NCBI RefSeq assembly: GCF_004379255.2
Contig: NC_056046.1
Coordinates: 6,386,001-6,450,000 of the forward strand
Source: Salvia splendens
Lineage: Eukaryota > Streptophyta > Magnoliopsida > Lamiales > Lamiaceae
Length of the DNA stretch: 64,000 bases
Direction of reading: 5' to 3'
Position 1 is the stretch's first letter, and each line of letters opens with the position of its first letter. The notes below the pieces were generated by a model. It made no database searches, was not told the origin of the DNA, and saw nothing but the letters and a program-made list of their open reading frames with translations. The translations under genes were made by a program, and so were the position numbers. Positions 12,895 to 26,984 of this stretch are shown one piece after another.

Positions 12895-13127
12895 GTACTT
12901 GAAGATCATTAAAATATATTCCCCATTTGATAAATATCTTATTGGTGAAAAAGTGGGTATCTTTGAGGCAGATGGTACTGGAACACAAATTTATATATGG
13001 AATCTGGATGATACTTCAAGATCATATATAAATTTGTGTTCCAGTACCATTTGCCCTAAAGATATCCATTTTTTCACCAATAAGATACTTATCAAATGGG
13101 GAATATATTTTAATGATCTTCAAGTAC
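12895..13127. repeat. Inverted repeat B inside the hAT element: two arms of about 105 bases carrying a MORC-like coding fragment
   Basis: Bases 12895-13000 and about 13023-13127 are reverse complements with few mismatches, separated by about 22 bases. On the plus strand the left arm and loop translate (frame of 12893) to a continuous peptide with the motifs KIYSPFDKYLIGEK and GTGTQIYIWNLD. This matches the pattern YSPF...GT.I.IWNL of the S5-fold part of MORC GHKL ATPases. MORC proteins act in chromatin compaction and transposon silencing in plants. The identification rests on motif recall and not on an alignment. The block has no start codon context and is not a working gene. Confidence 0.7.
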
Positions 13128-13160
13128 AACTTAGCCGCAACAACGATACATTATAATTAC

Positions 13161-13315
13161 AGATAAAAAAACATGAAATGGGGGGGAAAAAAATAATTGA
13201 AAAGGGCTTGAGCTCAACTTAAACTTTCGAAGTTAAACTTTTCAAATTTAAGTTGAGGTGCCTACGTATCCACAATTTTATTGAGGAATCAAAGCCCACG
13301 TAGTTCTCTTACCTT
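13161..13315. repeat. Direct repeat copy 2 bounding the hairpin cargo
   Basis: Second copy of the 12537-12693 segment. It directly follows, in transcript sense, the C-terminal transposase codons, so it is probably the copy in the original position. It carries the same AATAAA-like element. Confidence 0.85.
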
Positions 13316-13387
13316 GCTTACCTTTTTGGTCGGCTGTGCTCGCCGTTCACCGCCCCCCGTCGACTCATTGCTAATGTTGAGTGCTCT

Positions 13388-14809
13388 CGCTTCTGACCTC
13401 GTCATCACCATCGGAAGAAAATTCTTCACCATCACTCTCTACACGGAAGTCGAAATCCGGCTCTTGTGCTCTCATGTCCGCCTTTGCCCAATCGTCAAGT
13501 AACATAGTGGCTTCCATGTTCTTGGCGGAGAGATTGCTCCTTTTGTCGTCTAGACACTGATTAGTTCATCTATGCTAGCAGTGCTAGCGCTAGCATTGTC
13601 AAAACCAATTGAAAAAATTTTATTGATCAATTGAAATTCATTCAAAACTTGAATGATCAATTGAGCAATTGCTTGTGCAGTGTGTGGTGCGGGAAATTCC
13701 CGAAATGCAATCAAACGTTTGTTTAAAGTCCAACTGTGATCAACGAAATGCACAGTGATGCCCATATACGAATTTTTACAAAAACAATCAGTCCACACAT
13801 CAGAACAAATAGAAACTTTATGCCCTAAGTTAATAATAAACGTACCTAATTGAGCCTTCTTTTCCATGCATTGTCGAACAACGGCCCGAGTCATTGAAGT
13901 TCGACTCAATTTTCTTGCAGCGGCATTATAAACTTGCCGCATACTCGACTCAAAAGCATCGTTATCAAAAGCATTGAATGGAAAATGTTTCATAACGGCA
14001 AATCTAGACATCACATTAAGAGCATTTTTATGATCATATTTCAAAAGAGTATTGCTACACGTACCTGATGTTTGGGATGAACCCGTCCCACTCCCGGTCC
14101 CGACTCCATGTTGAAAGTTGAGTTGAGTTTGGGTTGGAGCGATACCAAACTCGACCGGATGCGCTTTCTCCATGTGACGGGTAAATGTACCGTATCCTCC
14201 ACCCCTTCGGAATGTGTATACGTTTTCGCAATAGTTGCAATACACATTATAAGTGTTAGGATCGTTACTATCTTGTACCTTCTTGAAATGTTTCACCATG
14301 ATGTTTGAGGTTAAAGACCTTTCAGCTGGTCTAGGAGGTTGAGGAGGTTGTCCACGACCACGCCGACTCCTTGGTGGTGGTGGGGGTGGCATTTCTTGAA
14401 CCTCTTCTACCTCCTCCCCCTCCTCCTCCTCGTCATCATCATCATCATCATCGTCTTCATCAACATTCACAGGGGTTGGACTTTGTTGGGAATAGGCACC
14501 GCGACCGGGAGCACCACTACCGGTACCAACATAAGCATCGCCTTGGGATTGAGAGCGAGAGAGAGCAATAGCATGTGCCACATCTTGCTCTTCTCGAGCC
14601 TACAAAATAATATTTGTATTGTAAATACAAAATAAAATTATGAACAATAATGTAATGTAATTCAAAATTAATTAAATTAGTAGATAATAAATATTAACCT
14701 GCCACTCATCCATGTTCATTTGAGAAATTTCATCAATAACGGATCTCCGAGATGGCCTCTTGGCCTTTCCCTTTCCCTTATCAACACGACCTTCTCGGGA
14801 TAAAGACAT
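13388..14809 (-). pseudogene. hAT transposase (BED zinc finger, RICESLEEPER-like), internally deleted
   Basis: Exon 1 (14809-14699) codes MSLSREGRVDKGKGKAKRPS...MDEWQ. Exon 2 starts at 14599 and runs in frame to a stop at 13550. It has an acidic stretch (DDDDDDDDEEEEGEE), a proline run, then a BED-type finger: NVYCNYCENVYTF...GTFTRHMEKAHP, with two Cys and two His. Next come the catalytic-domain start SICSDVWTDCFCKNSYMGITVHFVD and FSIGFDNASASTASI. Family members continue for several hundred residues; here the frame ends at ELISV. A separate stretch at about 13535-13388 codes what looks like the conserved C-terminus (SAKNMEATMLLDDWAKADMR), so the middle of the catalytic and dimerisation region is missing. 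The protein cannot be active. Confidence 0.85.
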
Positions 14810-15142
14810 ATTGCTATGTAGAAATATAGAAATATGGAATAATATTTTTTTTTGTTTTAGCAATTGAGAAAGGAAGACAACTTATAGAACTACGGGAACA
14901 AGTATAAGTGTATAACAATGCGTAAAGCGTAATAAGAGTAGCACTTGCGTAATTAAATGGAAGCACAATAGCACAAATGAGAAATTGGAGACAAAGAGAG
15001 AGAATTGAGAGATTGAAGAGAGAAACTCTTATTAACACAAGAGTGGGGTGAATGTAAATGAGGATAGAGGGGGGTATTTATAGATAAAAATGGGGGGGAA
15101 ATGGAAGAATTCGAATTTGAAATTTGAAAAAAAAATTGAAAA

Positions 15143-15595
15143 ATCGGCAAAACCGGCGGTTTTTGGCGGAAAACTGCCGGTTTCCGGGACGAAACCGCCG
15201 GTTCGGTCAACGAAACCGTCTGCAAAAGCTGCGTCATGTCGCCTCGTTTCTCGCGCCGCATCCGGAACCCCCTGAACCGGCGGTTAACCGCCGGTTTTCA
15301 CGGTTAACCGCCGGATAACCGGCGGTTCACGACCCAAAAACCGCCTGAACCGGCCGGTTTTTCAGCTGAAAAGCTGCCGCCGGTCTGCCCCATCCACATG
15401 CCTTGAAAAACGCGCCCGAACCGGCGGTTCGGCCGGTTAGCCGCCGGTTCGGTGACGGTTCCGGTTCGAAATATCTTGAACCGGAACCGGACCGCGACCC
15501 GAATTCCGACGGTTCCGGTTCGGGAAAAAGGCTACGGTTCCGGTTCGGAACCGGAACCGGCGCGGCGGTTAACCGCCGGAACCGGAACCGGTGGG
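15143..15595. repeat. GC-rich subterminal repeats of the hAT element, right side
   Basis: Dozens of CCGGTTCC, CCGGCGGTT and TTAACCGCCGG units occur in both orientations. They mirror the left cluster and extend to within a few bases of the right end at 15603. Confidence 0.75.
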
Positions 15596-16369
15596 CATGT
15601 ATAGCCCTTCCCACTAGGACTTCCCGCAATAAAAAAATCACAAATTCACAAATAAAACAATTTACGTTTACGGAAATAAAATTTCAACACAAATACGAAC
15701 GGGAAAAATTAATAACTTCATTTAAAAAAAACATACATGATTTGAAAAAAAAAATACATAGTAATAAAACAAAAAAAAAAATACTAACACAAGTGGTGCG
15801 AATGAAAATTACATGATTAGAGATGTAGAGAGAGAAACTTGTTAACACAAGTGGTGCGAATGAAATAAAATTCAACGAGCCGTATATATAGAGTTTAAAA
15901 AAAAATAAAAAAAAATTAAAAATCGGACGTCCGACCCACGCCACAATGGCGGACGTCCGCCCGCCCGTCGCGCCGACGTCCGAGGACACCCGACGTCCTC
16001 ACGGGACGTCCGTATCCGACCTCCCCTGCCACAATGGCGGACATCCCGGTCGCCCGTCGCGCACGTCCGACCGGACGTCCGCCATTGGAGATGCTCTAAT
16101 AAGTGAAAAGAACAAAAATGGAAGAGCATCAAGTAAAAAACAACTACTACTGTATTACATCCTTGTGGGAGTCTATCTCCTCCTATACGAAATCAAATCA
16201 GATTAATAGATGATATTTTTTATTTGCATATGTCTATACTGTTGATAATATTTGAAATTTGAATTATGTTTGTTTCCAAGAATCTGAGCAATTGATAAAT
16301 GCTACACTCACATAAAATGTTTCTGAGTATATAGATGCCCTTATTCAGCATCAAGTAGTGGTGCCGCTT

Positions 16370-19300
16370 CTAGAAGTCCTCGTCCGTCTTGAACTCGAAA
16401 TTCTTGGAGCCGTCCTGCAAACTTGACATGACGGACGCCTTCTGGTAGTCGCCTACCCTTCTCTCGAAGAAGTTGGCTTTTCCCCTGTTCAAGTAATAGC
16501 CTTTACAATATGCAGTTGGATTTCAAGATCATATATCAATCTCATATTTCATGATGCTTACTGTAACGATATAATTTCCATCCAGTCAAAAGGGTTCTCA
16601 ACATTGTACGCCTTCGGACACCCTAAAGAAACCTGAGAGAGAGAGAGAGAGAGAGAGAGATGAAAGGAGATATGTAATAGAGCCAAAGAAGGTCATATTT
16701 TCCAGTGAAGAGAGAGGTACCAGCAGTCGATCAGCAACGAACTTGATGTATTGGCTCATCAGTGTCGAGTTCATACCAATGAGAGCACAAGGGAGGGCAT
16801 CACAAATAAATTCAATCTCGATTTCAACAGCTTCTTCTACAATAAGATGGACCCTTTGCCAACTCAGTTGCTTTTGAAGTAACCTGCAGAAATTGAAAAA
16901 CGGGGGATTAACTCCCTCGTTCTCATAGCTAACGTTGGGTAGGAGAGGAGGACGTACGAGTATAGGAGGCAGGCGAAGTCACAGTGCAGACCCTCGTCTC
17001 TAGAAATGAGTTCATTAGAGAACGTCAAGCCAGGCATCAATCCCCTTTTCTTAAGCCAAAATATCGAGCAGAAGCTGATGATAGAAGGAAACTAGATAAA
17101 CAAAAGGTGAGAGATGGATGAGAAATAGAGAGCTGACTGGGCCATACCTTCCAGAGAAGAAAATGCCCTCAACGCAGGCAAAGGCAACGAGTCTCTCAGC
17201 AAACGTGCTCGTGCTGCATATCAATGTTAGTGTAAGTTATCCGCATGACGATAGTTATACAACACATATAACATTGTGAATTAGGAAATAAGGCGCATTG
17301 TTGCAGAAACATAAGGAGACTTGATTTCCACTCACTGATGCTCGTAGCAGTCCAAATGTATTGTCTATGACAACTTGGAGGTATCATAAATGTTCTATAC
17401 ATAGTTAAGCAATGAGAATTGAGAAATTCAAACAAGGCAACTCTCTTATCCTAGTAATTAACTAATTATACCTCTTAATCCAATTCAAGGCCCAATTGGC
17501 TTTTTGTGCAACGCAGGGGATGTTCTCGACTGCATTAAACAATCTGCTCTTCTCTTTTGAGTCTTTGATATATGTTTCCAAGAGCAAGCTATACATCTCT
17601 GTATGAAAACATAAAGAAGTCAATAATCAGCTTCAAGAAGTGTGGAAGCTACCAAAATACCATCAGAACGTTTAAAATGATTTATACCCGAATGAATATT
17701 CTCCATAGCAGTCTGAAATCCATAAAACGCCCGAGCCTATAAATAATGACCAGAAGAATCGATATCAGCCATTTAAGATATAAACTAACATAGTCGAGTA
17801 TTTCCTTATCAAGAAGAATGATGGTGCAAAACCACTTTTTGAAATCATCAATACACATTCTCCAACAGATTCTCAAAACTATCAAGCTGGAAAAACAGGA
17901 TTAAATAGTTGGCAGTGAATAACTTCTCGTATGCGAAGTACTCCCTCCATTCCTATCATAGTTGAGTCGTTTTTCCATTTCGGGAAGACTGTTATAGTTG
18001 AGCTGTTTCCACATATGCTAGTAATTAACTCACTTTTTCTTTAATACTTCATTCTCTCACTTACTTTATTCTCTCCACTTTATTCATTTTTCTACTTTAT
18101 TCTATCTACTTTTCTCTCTTTCTTACTTTATCTACTTTAAGACCTACCCACTTAACACACTAAGGACCCGTTCACTTTTCCAGATATGCCCAGAAATGGG
18201 TTCAATTAGGGGGTAAATATGATGTTCACCTTCCATGATTCATTACTTCTCGGCCCTTGAATTGTACTAGGGCCCGCACTGTTCAGCCAAAAAATTCCAG
18301 AAATAAATCTTACGAGAGAGGTGGTTTTCAATTCTAGTCCACCAAGAAATGGAAGTATAGTTACTCAATTACCCCTAGCATTTTCGTTTCCCCTCTAATT
18401 AACTCTTTTCATAAGGGCAATTTTGTCTGTACAATCAGAAACCGCCCACAATTGTGTGGGCCCTACCCGCAAAAAAAGAGTGCTATTCTTACTCACTAAA
18501 CAGCAGAAACCGCCCACAATTGTGTGGGCCCTACCCAATACATTAGATTCAGATTTAATTCTTCCCATTTTGTAAATGGGAAAGTGAACGGGTTCTAAAC
18601 ATTAATTTCTGAAACTCTGTGCCAAAAAGAAGTGTCTCAACTATGAAATAACGGATGGAGTATCAGAGAAGCTTCATACAAACAGAAAAAAAGTCTGGTC
18701 GCATAAGAAAGTGGCATCCTATAAAAATGACTATATCATCCAAATTCAATCAATTTTGTTGACGGTGCAACTCGTTTCACAGTCAGACAACGAACATAGG
18801 TATCTAGTCTCAGTCATAGGATTCTTTACCACAGATTATACACATAATCTTTAATCACCTCTGCAATCTGAACATCAGTGAGGAAACGAGCAGCCAAGTT
18901 TTCCAAAACGATTCCATCTGAAGCAGCGAAGAATGCTAACACATGGCTTATGAAGTGCTTTTCGGGTTGAGACAGAGCTTCCCACTGCTGCACATCATGT
19001 GAGAGATCAACCTCCTCAGCTGAGAATCAAGTTTTTCTGTGTCAAAACACAACAAAAGCAACATAATGTGGAACCAAAACATGCATTCGATATGTATCCT
19101 AAAAACATAGGAGACAGAAAATGCAGTTTTTGAATCAAGTTTGATCATTAATCATTAAATTTGAAATACATATTTCCATCTATAGCCCTTTTAGATAAGC
19201 AAAGCCACTAAATAGATTTCACTATTTTCGCAATCAAAACAACACACGAATGCTAAAAAGGTCAAATCTTTAGAACTAATCATCAAAATCAAGATTTAGC

Positions 19301-19632
19301 ATTCCCCCAATCATACAAAACAATCCAAAAGAATGCCAAATTCGATTAATTGGATTATAACACAAATATAATCAAATTACCCGTAACAAACAAAAACATG
19401 ATCTTTTCAAGAAATTTAACAACGATCATTCATAATTGCTTATCACACACACAATACCAGTCCAGAAACTGGCTTCTGCCTTCTTGTACATCTCCCAAAG
19501 CTGTGGGTACTTGATTGGAAACATGCAAAACCTCTGCGGTTGCTCCATCAAAATGGGTTCTTCCTCATCGTCTTCAATTTTCTTCTGCTCGAACAAGCTT
19601 CTCTCTGTTTCTCCATTTCTCAAAGAACCCAT
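16370..19632 (-). CDS. RNR2: Ribonucleoside-diphosphate reductase small (R2) subunit, 347 aa, 9 exons
   Basis: The R2 subunit carries the diferric-tyrosyl radical that class I ribonucleotide reductase needs to make dNTPs. Exons: 19632-19458, 19019-18859, 17736-17688, 17598-17472, 17213-17148, 17074-16958, 16883-16721, 16632-16562 and 16484-16370, summing to 1,044 bases in frame. The iron ligands are visible: Asp in FFAASDG, Glu and His in AMENIH, Glu in FACVEGIFF, Glu and His in [14 protein letters not shown]. The radical Tyr is in SEMYSLL. The protein ends FEFKTDEDF, the acidic-aromatic tail that docks on the R1 subunit. Length is normal for plants. Intron 2 (17737-18858) has taken up two nested MITEs, and intron 7 has a GA microsatellite at its acceptor. 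I did not see a TTTSSCGC E2F site in the first 400 bases upstream, although this family is usually S-phase regulated. Confidence 0.96.
16635..16660. repeat. (GA)13 microsatellite forming the polypyrimidine tract of RNR2 intron 7
   Basis: On the coding (minus) strand the repeat reads as an uninterrupted CT run that leads straight into the CAG acceptor of exon 8, which starts at 16632. Confidence 0.9.
17941..18660. mobile_element. Stowaway-like MITE in RNR2 intron 2, 720 bases with a nested element
   Basis: The ends CTCCCTCCATTCCTATCATA and, reversed, CTCCATCCGTTATTTCATA are inverted repeats that continue into TAGTTGAG. TA flanks both sides (17939-17940, 18661-18662). Removing the nested element at 18164-18595 leaves about 288 bases, a normal size for this class. 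Confidence 0.85.
18164..18595. mobile_element. Harbinger-like MITE nested in the RNR2 intron MITE, 432 bases
   Basis: Inverted ends GGACCCGTTCACTTTTCC and, reversed, GAACCCGTTCACTTTCCC. TAA target duplications sit at 18161-18163 and 18596-18598. Inside, a unit containing CCCACAATTGTGTGGGCCC (palindromic core) occurs twice, at about 18436-18478 and 18504-18536. Confidence 0.85.
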
Positions 19633-21211
19633 TTCTTTTCTTGGCCAGAAATTGAAAAAAATGAAACAAAAGAGAAATACTATGTGTTAGTAGTGTTACA
19701 GTGATGAGGTATCTCTTATGTATATCTTTCTTTGTGGGAGAAGAGTGAAACCCTACAAAAACCCTTTGCTGATATAAACGACAATTTTAGTAGTAGTATC
19801 TTCCATCGAAAAGATTTCCCCTTTTGTCACCAAGATTTAATTTTTATTTTTATATCTTTGCAATTGAGTGCGTGTCTTCTTTGCTTGGCCTATGAAGTTT
19901 TGTGGGTTTTAATTAAGGTGGTTACAAAGTCTCTTTCACATGACACCAATCTCGTTTTATTTCGATGTTATTATGGTAACTGTTAAATGTTAATGAATTA
20001 AGATTGCTAATTAAGAACTCGAGAATCAGGATACTACTTGCATAACTAAGAACTTAATGGACCAACATCATTTTTTTCCGCTTACAATTTGATTGTATCT
20101 TTCGTTTTTATAATAATGTGTAAATAATTCATTTTTACGAGACTTTTCTATGTTTAAACCACTAGTTTATCTGACGACTAAATCAATTCAATTTGTATTA
20201 ACTCTTCAACTAATAAGTAGAATAATCAAGTTATTTACAGAAAATATTTATTTAGTAACAATTTTTTAAAACAGAAAATAAATAAAAATACTAGTCCAAT
20301 TATCCTATTGAAACCGGTGATTTTCATTGTTGTACCATTACAAGTTATATTATTTCGTAATATTTGCAAGCAAGGAGGGGAGGGAGAAAAGGGGTTGGAC
20401 TTGGACCGCGATTTTGGAGGTTTGGTCCAGCGTGAGCGTTATTGAGAACGGAGAGGAGGTGTAGGCCACTCGGTGCACCGTTGGTGAGGTCAGAGTTCGC
20501 GACTCGCTAGGGGTCCTATGTGTTTTCAGACCACATATTACGGCACAATGGTCGAGCGGGTGGGGTATCGTCATTTTCCTTTTTTTCAATTTCATATTTT
20601 TATCTGCAAATACATTCCTTATTCACTTTGAATTTCAATCTCGACCGGAACATGTAAAAAGAAATTAATGTTTAATTATGTAATGAAGTTATTTTATTAT
20701 TTTAAAATTAAATTGTGAAATATTTGAGGTTTGATTTGGGGGCATGATAGGGTTATTGAAGTCGTGCTCTGGCAAAAATTTGAGGGAATGACGACGCGGC
20801 AGATTTCTGCATGAGGTACAGTTAGGCTTTGGGCAAGACATTATCCATTTTCTTAATTATACTGATGTAATATTTAGATGGTTGCATTTGTATATTGTGT
20901 TGCGGAAAAGTTGATCTTGTGACATTATTGAAAAATGTTGAAACATGACTTATGTATCCATTTAATAAAAAAGAAAGAAACCAAACGTGATGGCAATTTG
21001 TATTTTTTTCATTATTTGATCATGGCAAATAATCGAATTCCTAAACCCTAACACCACCCAGTCTAATAAATAAATTAGATGTAATTAATAACGCCATTAT
21101 TTTGTGAAAATGACAGTAACACTATATTTATGAAACGTTGACTATATTTTATTTTGTACTACTTCTCTATATAATCAATAGATAGTGGAAAAGGCTTGTG
21201 ATGGCACGTAA

Positions 21212-21637
21212 GAGCATCGCCAAGGGAAGAAGGTATATAGAAAATGTATATTATGTATTTATTTTTTTAAAAAATGAAATATACCTTTCTAAAAAATGAC
21301 ACATTATAAAGAGAAAATGTATATAGAGAGGTAAATTATTTTTTTAAAACAAAATAATAGTAGTACAAAATACATTAAAAAATATAAAGTGTAATACCTT
21401 CTCAAATGTCTTTCCCCTTGGAGAAGAGTTTTTCATGAAAAGAAGGCAAATATCTTAGTTATAAGATTTTACCTCTCTATTGATGGGGAGGTAAAGATAC
21501 CCCTTGAAAATGAGAAAATGTATAATACCTTCTCAAATACCTCTCCCCTTAAAGAATGCTTTTTCATGAAAAAAAGGTAAATATGATAGTTATATTAGTT
21601 TACCTCTCCATTTACCTCTCTCCCCTTGGAGATGCTC
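21212..21637. mobile_element. Tourist/Harbinger-like MITE, 426 bases
   Basis: Inverted ends GAGCATCGCCAAGGG and, reversed, GAGCATCTCCAAGGGGAG, with TAA on both sides (21209-21211, 21638-21640). The inside is AT-rich with repeated ACCTTCTCAAAT and CCCCTTGGAGAAG-like motifs. The ends resemble those of the element at 11951-16096. Confidence 0.85.
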
Positions 21638-22369
21638 TAACATGCATTCACAACTTTTGAAATAATATTAGTACTAAAATGTGGCGTTCGGTTGCCATGA
21701 CTAATATCATGAGACTATCCATCTAGGATTAAGTTGTGGGATTATTTTAGTTTGAGGGCGGAGGCTATGACTAATTATCATGAGACTATCCATCTAGTAT
21801 TAAGTTGAATGGTTCAATCTTATAAACCAAACAAGATTCATATTTAATCATGAGATTTAATTTTGCCAACCGAATACCCTACAAAAATAATATACTTATC
21901 TTAGTAATGACTAAATAGGCAAATAACAAAAGAAATTACACTTTTCGAAGTTAACGCGTTTTTTCTGTATAATATAGTAAGTATTATATTAATATGATAA
22001 CGACAATATATTTATCCACAATAAATTAGTACTCCATATTTATTTTGATAGGCTTACAACTAAGCCATGTGATGTGCACATGGCACCGTCTTCATCTACT
22101 ATAATTAATGTAATATTCAAACCCACGTTAATATAAAATGGATTCTATCTATTTATATATAGATGTATCCTTATAAATTACACCTAAGAGCGTGTGAAGA
22201 AAATGATGAATATCTCATTTATTGAAATTCGATTAATAGTCATTTACACGAATATTCCTAAAGTATATATTTATTGAGTTATACACTTGCCTTTGAGGTG
22301 GCCAAAGGGTGTAGATGTAGACAAATATATTTATCAGCACGTTTGACAGATCATAATATATAAAATGTT

Positions 22370-22465
22370 ATTTATATTTATATTTATATTTATATTTATA
22401 TTTATATTTATATTTATATTTATATTTATATTTATATTTATATTTATATTTATATTTATATTTAT
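22370..22465. repeat. TTTATA hexanucleotide microsatellite, about 16 units
   Basis: A perfect run of the unit TTTATA over about 96 bases. No gene overlaps it. Confidence 0.95.
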
Positions 22466-23605
22466 ACTAATATATCTGATACTAAAATTTTATTATGTTA
22501 ATTCAAATATGAGAATAAATTGATAATATGCATCGGCCATTATTGTTTCATAACAATTCGATATTTAGAAGCAAAAAAGATATTATCATAAATATTTAGT
22601 AAAAATTGATTTCTGATGCATTTTTTTTTTATTTGAATATAGAAATATGGTGGGATTTGATTTCTTTATTTTCTTCTTACAAATAATGTTTTCACCGTTG
22701 AATGTTTGGAATACACGTAGTAACGAAGATATGTTTTTTAGTGCGATAGAGCATAATAAATAATCTTTTGTCAAATAATAGATTCCTCCACTCTTATATG
22801 GGAAGATATAAAAGTATCTCATCTTTTTGATAAGCTATATATATATAAATAAGAAATATATTCCATTTTTTTACAAACTAAAAGTAGAAAATTCCTAAAC
22901 GAATAATTATTCATAATTGTCTTAATCGTTATTTGGGATTTTTCTTTATTTAATGCGTTTAATTCTAATATTACATAAATTTCCTCCATTTGGATTTGCC
23001 ATTATAATGAATACTATTGCATTCAAATGAATACTAGTACTTAATCCAATAAAACTGGTTTTAATTTACAAGAGCAAAGATTATAGTAAATAAAATTAAA
23101 ATAAATACTTGTTGATATAAATATTTAATTTCAGACATATTATCCGCTTTACTTCTCTCTCTGTCTCTACAACTCATTCACTTTGCAAAAGCCCCTTTTC
23201 CCCATTTGCGTTAGAGATCATCGACAACGGCTTAGGAAACTCCATTTTTACAGCTACATAACTCTCATTCCTCGTACACGCTTTCGCCCCTCCAAAAATA
23301 AATCTGTTTCTTGCTTTGCCCCATAAAAAAGGGGAACTCTTCAACTCTGCTAACCCATTTCAAGATCACAGTTTTATGCTCGAATTCTTCTAATTCTCCC
23401 TTTCTCTTCATGTTTTGGGGGTTTTCACTTGAGATATCATTTGGGATTTCTTCCAAATTCGTTGATTCATTTCTGTGCTCACTTCATTTTTCGATCCAAA
23501 CTCAGTCCGACTCTTTTGCTGAATAGTCAACATTTTCTGGTTTCTTTGTGATCTAATCTTTCTTATCCATATTGGGAATTCAATTTCAGCTGATTTTGGG
23601 ATAAT

Positions 23606-26984
<3,379 letters not shown>

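Larger units (their letters stand above)
12096..15603 (-). mobile_element. hAT element, 3,508 bases, with 8-bp target duplication GCCCTTCC
   Basis: Perfect 8-base direct repeats GCCCTTCC flank the element at 12088-12095 and 15604-15611. The ends are TAGACATGCCCACGG and, on the other strand, TATACATGCCCACCGG. Both subterminal regions (12106-12285 and 15143-15595) are packed with CCGGTTCC, CCGGCGGTT and their complements, able to pair with each other. Inside are a broken transposase gene on the minus strand (14809-13388) and a cargo block bounded by direct repeats (12537-13315). The 8-base duplication, short TIR and BED/RICESLEEPER-like coding sequence agree on the hAT superfamily. Because the ends and duplication are nearly intact, the insertion may be fairly recent. 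It cannot be autonomous. Confidence 0.92.
11951..16096. mobile_element. Harbinger-type element with TAA target duplication, split by a nested hAT element
   Basis: Left end GAGCATCTCCAGTGGGCGGA and, on the other strand, right end GAGCATCTCCAATGGCGGAC form terminal inverted repeats. TAA lies directly outside both (11948-11950 and 16097-16099), the 3-base duplication of PIF/Harbinger elements. Without the nested hAT insertion the element is about 630 bases. It codes for nothing and is rich in GGACGTCCG-like subterminal motifs, especially 15924-16085. The same motif family appears in the MITE at 37300-37583. Confidence 0.85.
19700..23150. other. Intergenic between RNR2 and the MAP kinase
   Basis: The stretch is mostly AT-rich and non-coding. 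It contains the MITE at 21212-21637 and the hexanucleotide repeat at 22370-22465. A GC-richer island at about 20375-20575 has no recognisable product in any frame. Confidence 0.5.

Noticed and set aside
20350..20595. 81-codon minus-strand frame in a GC-richer island
   Set aside because: No family recognised, no splice context, and composition alone is weak evidence.
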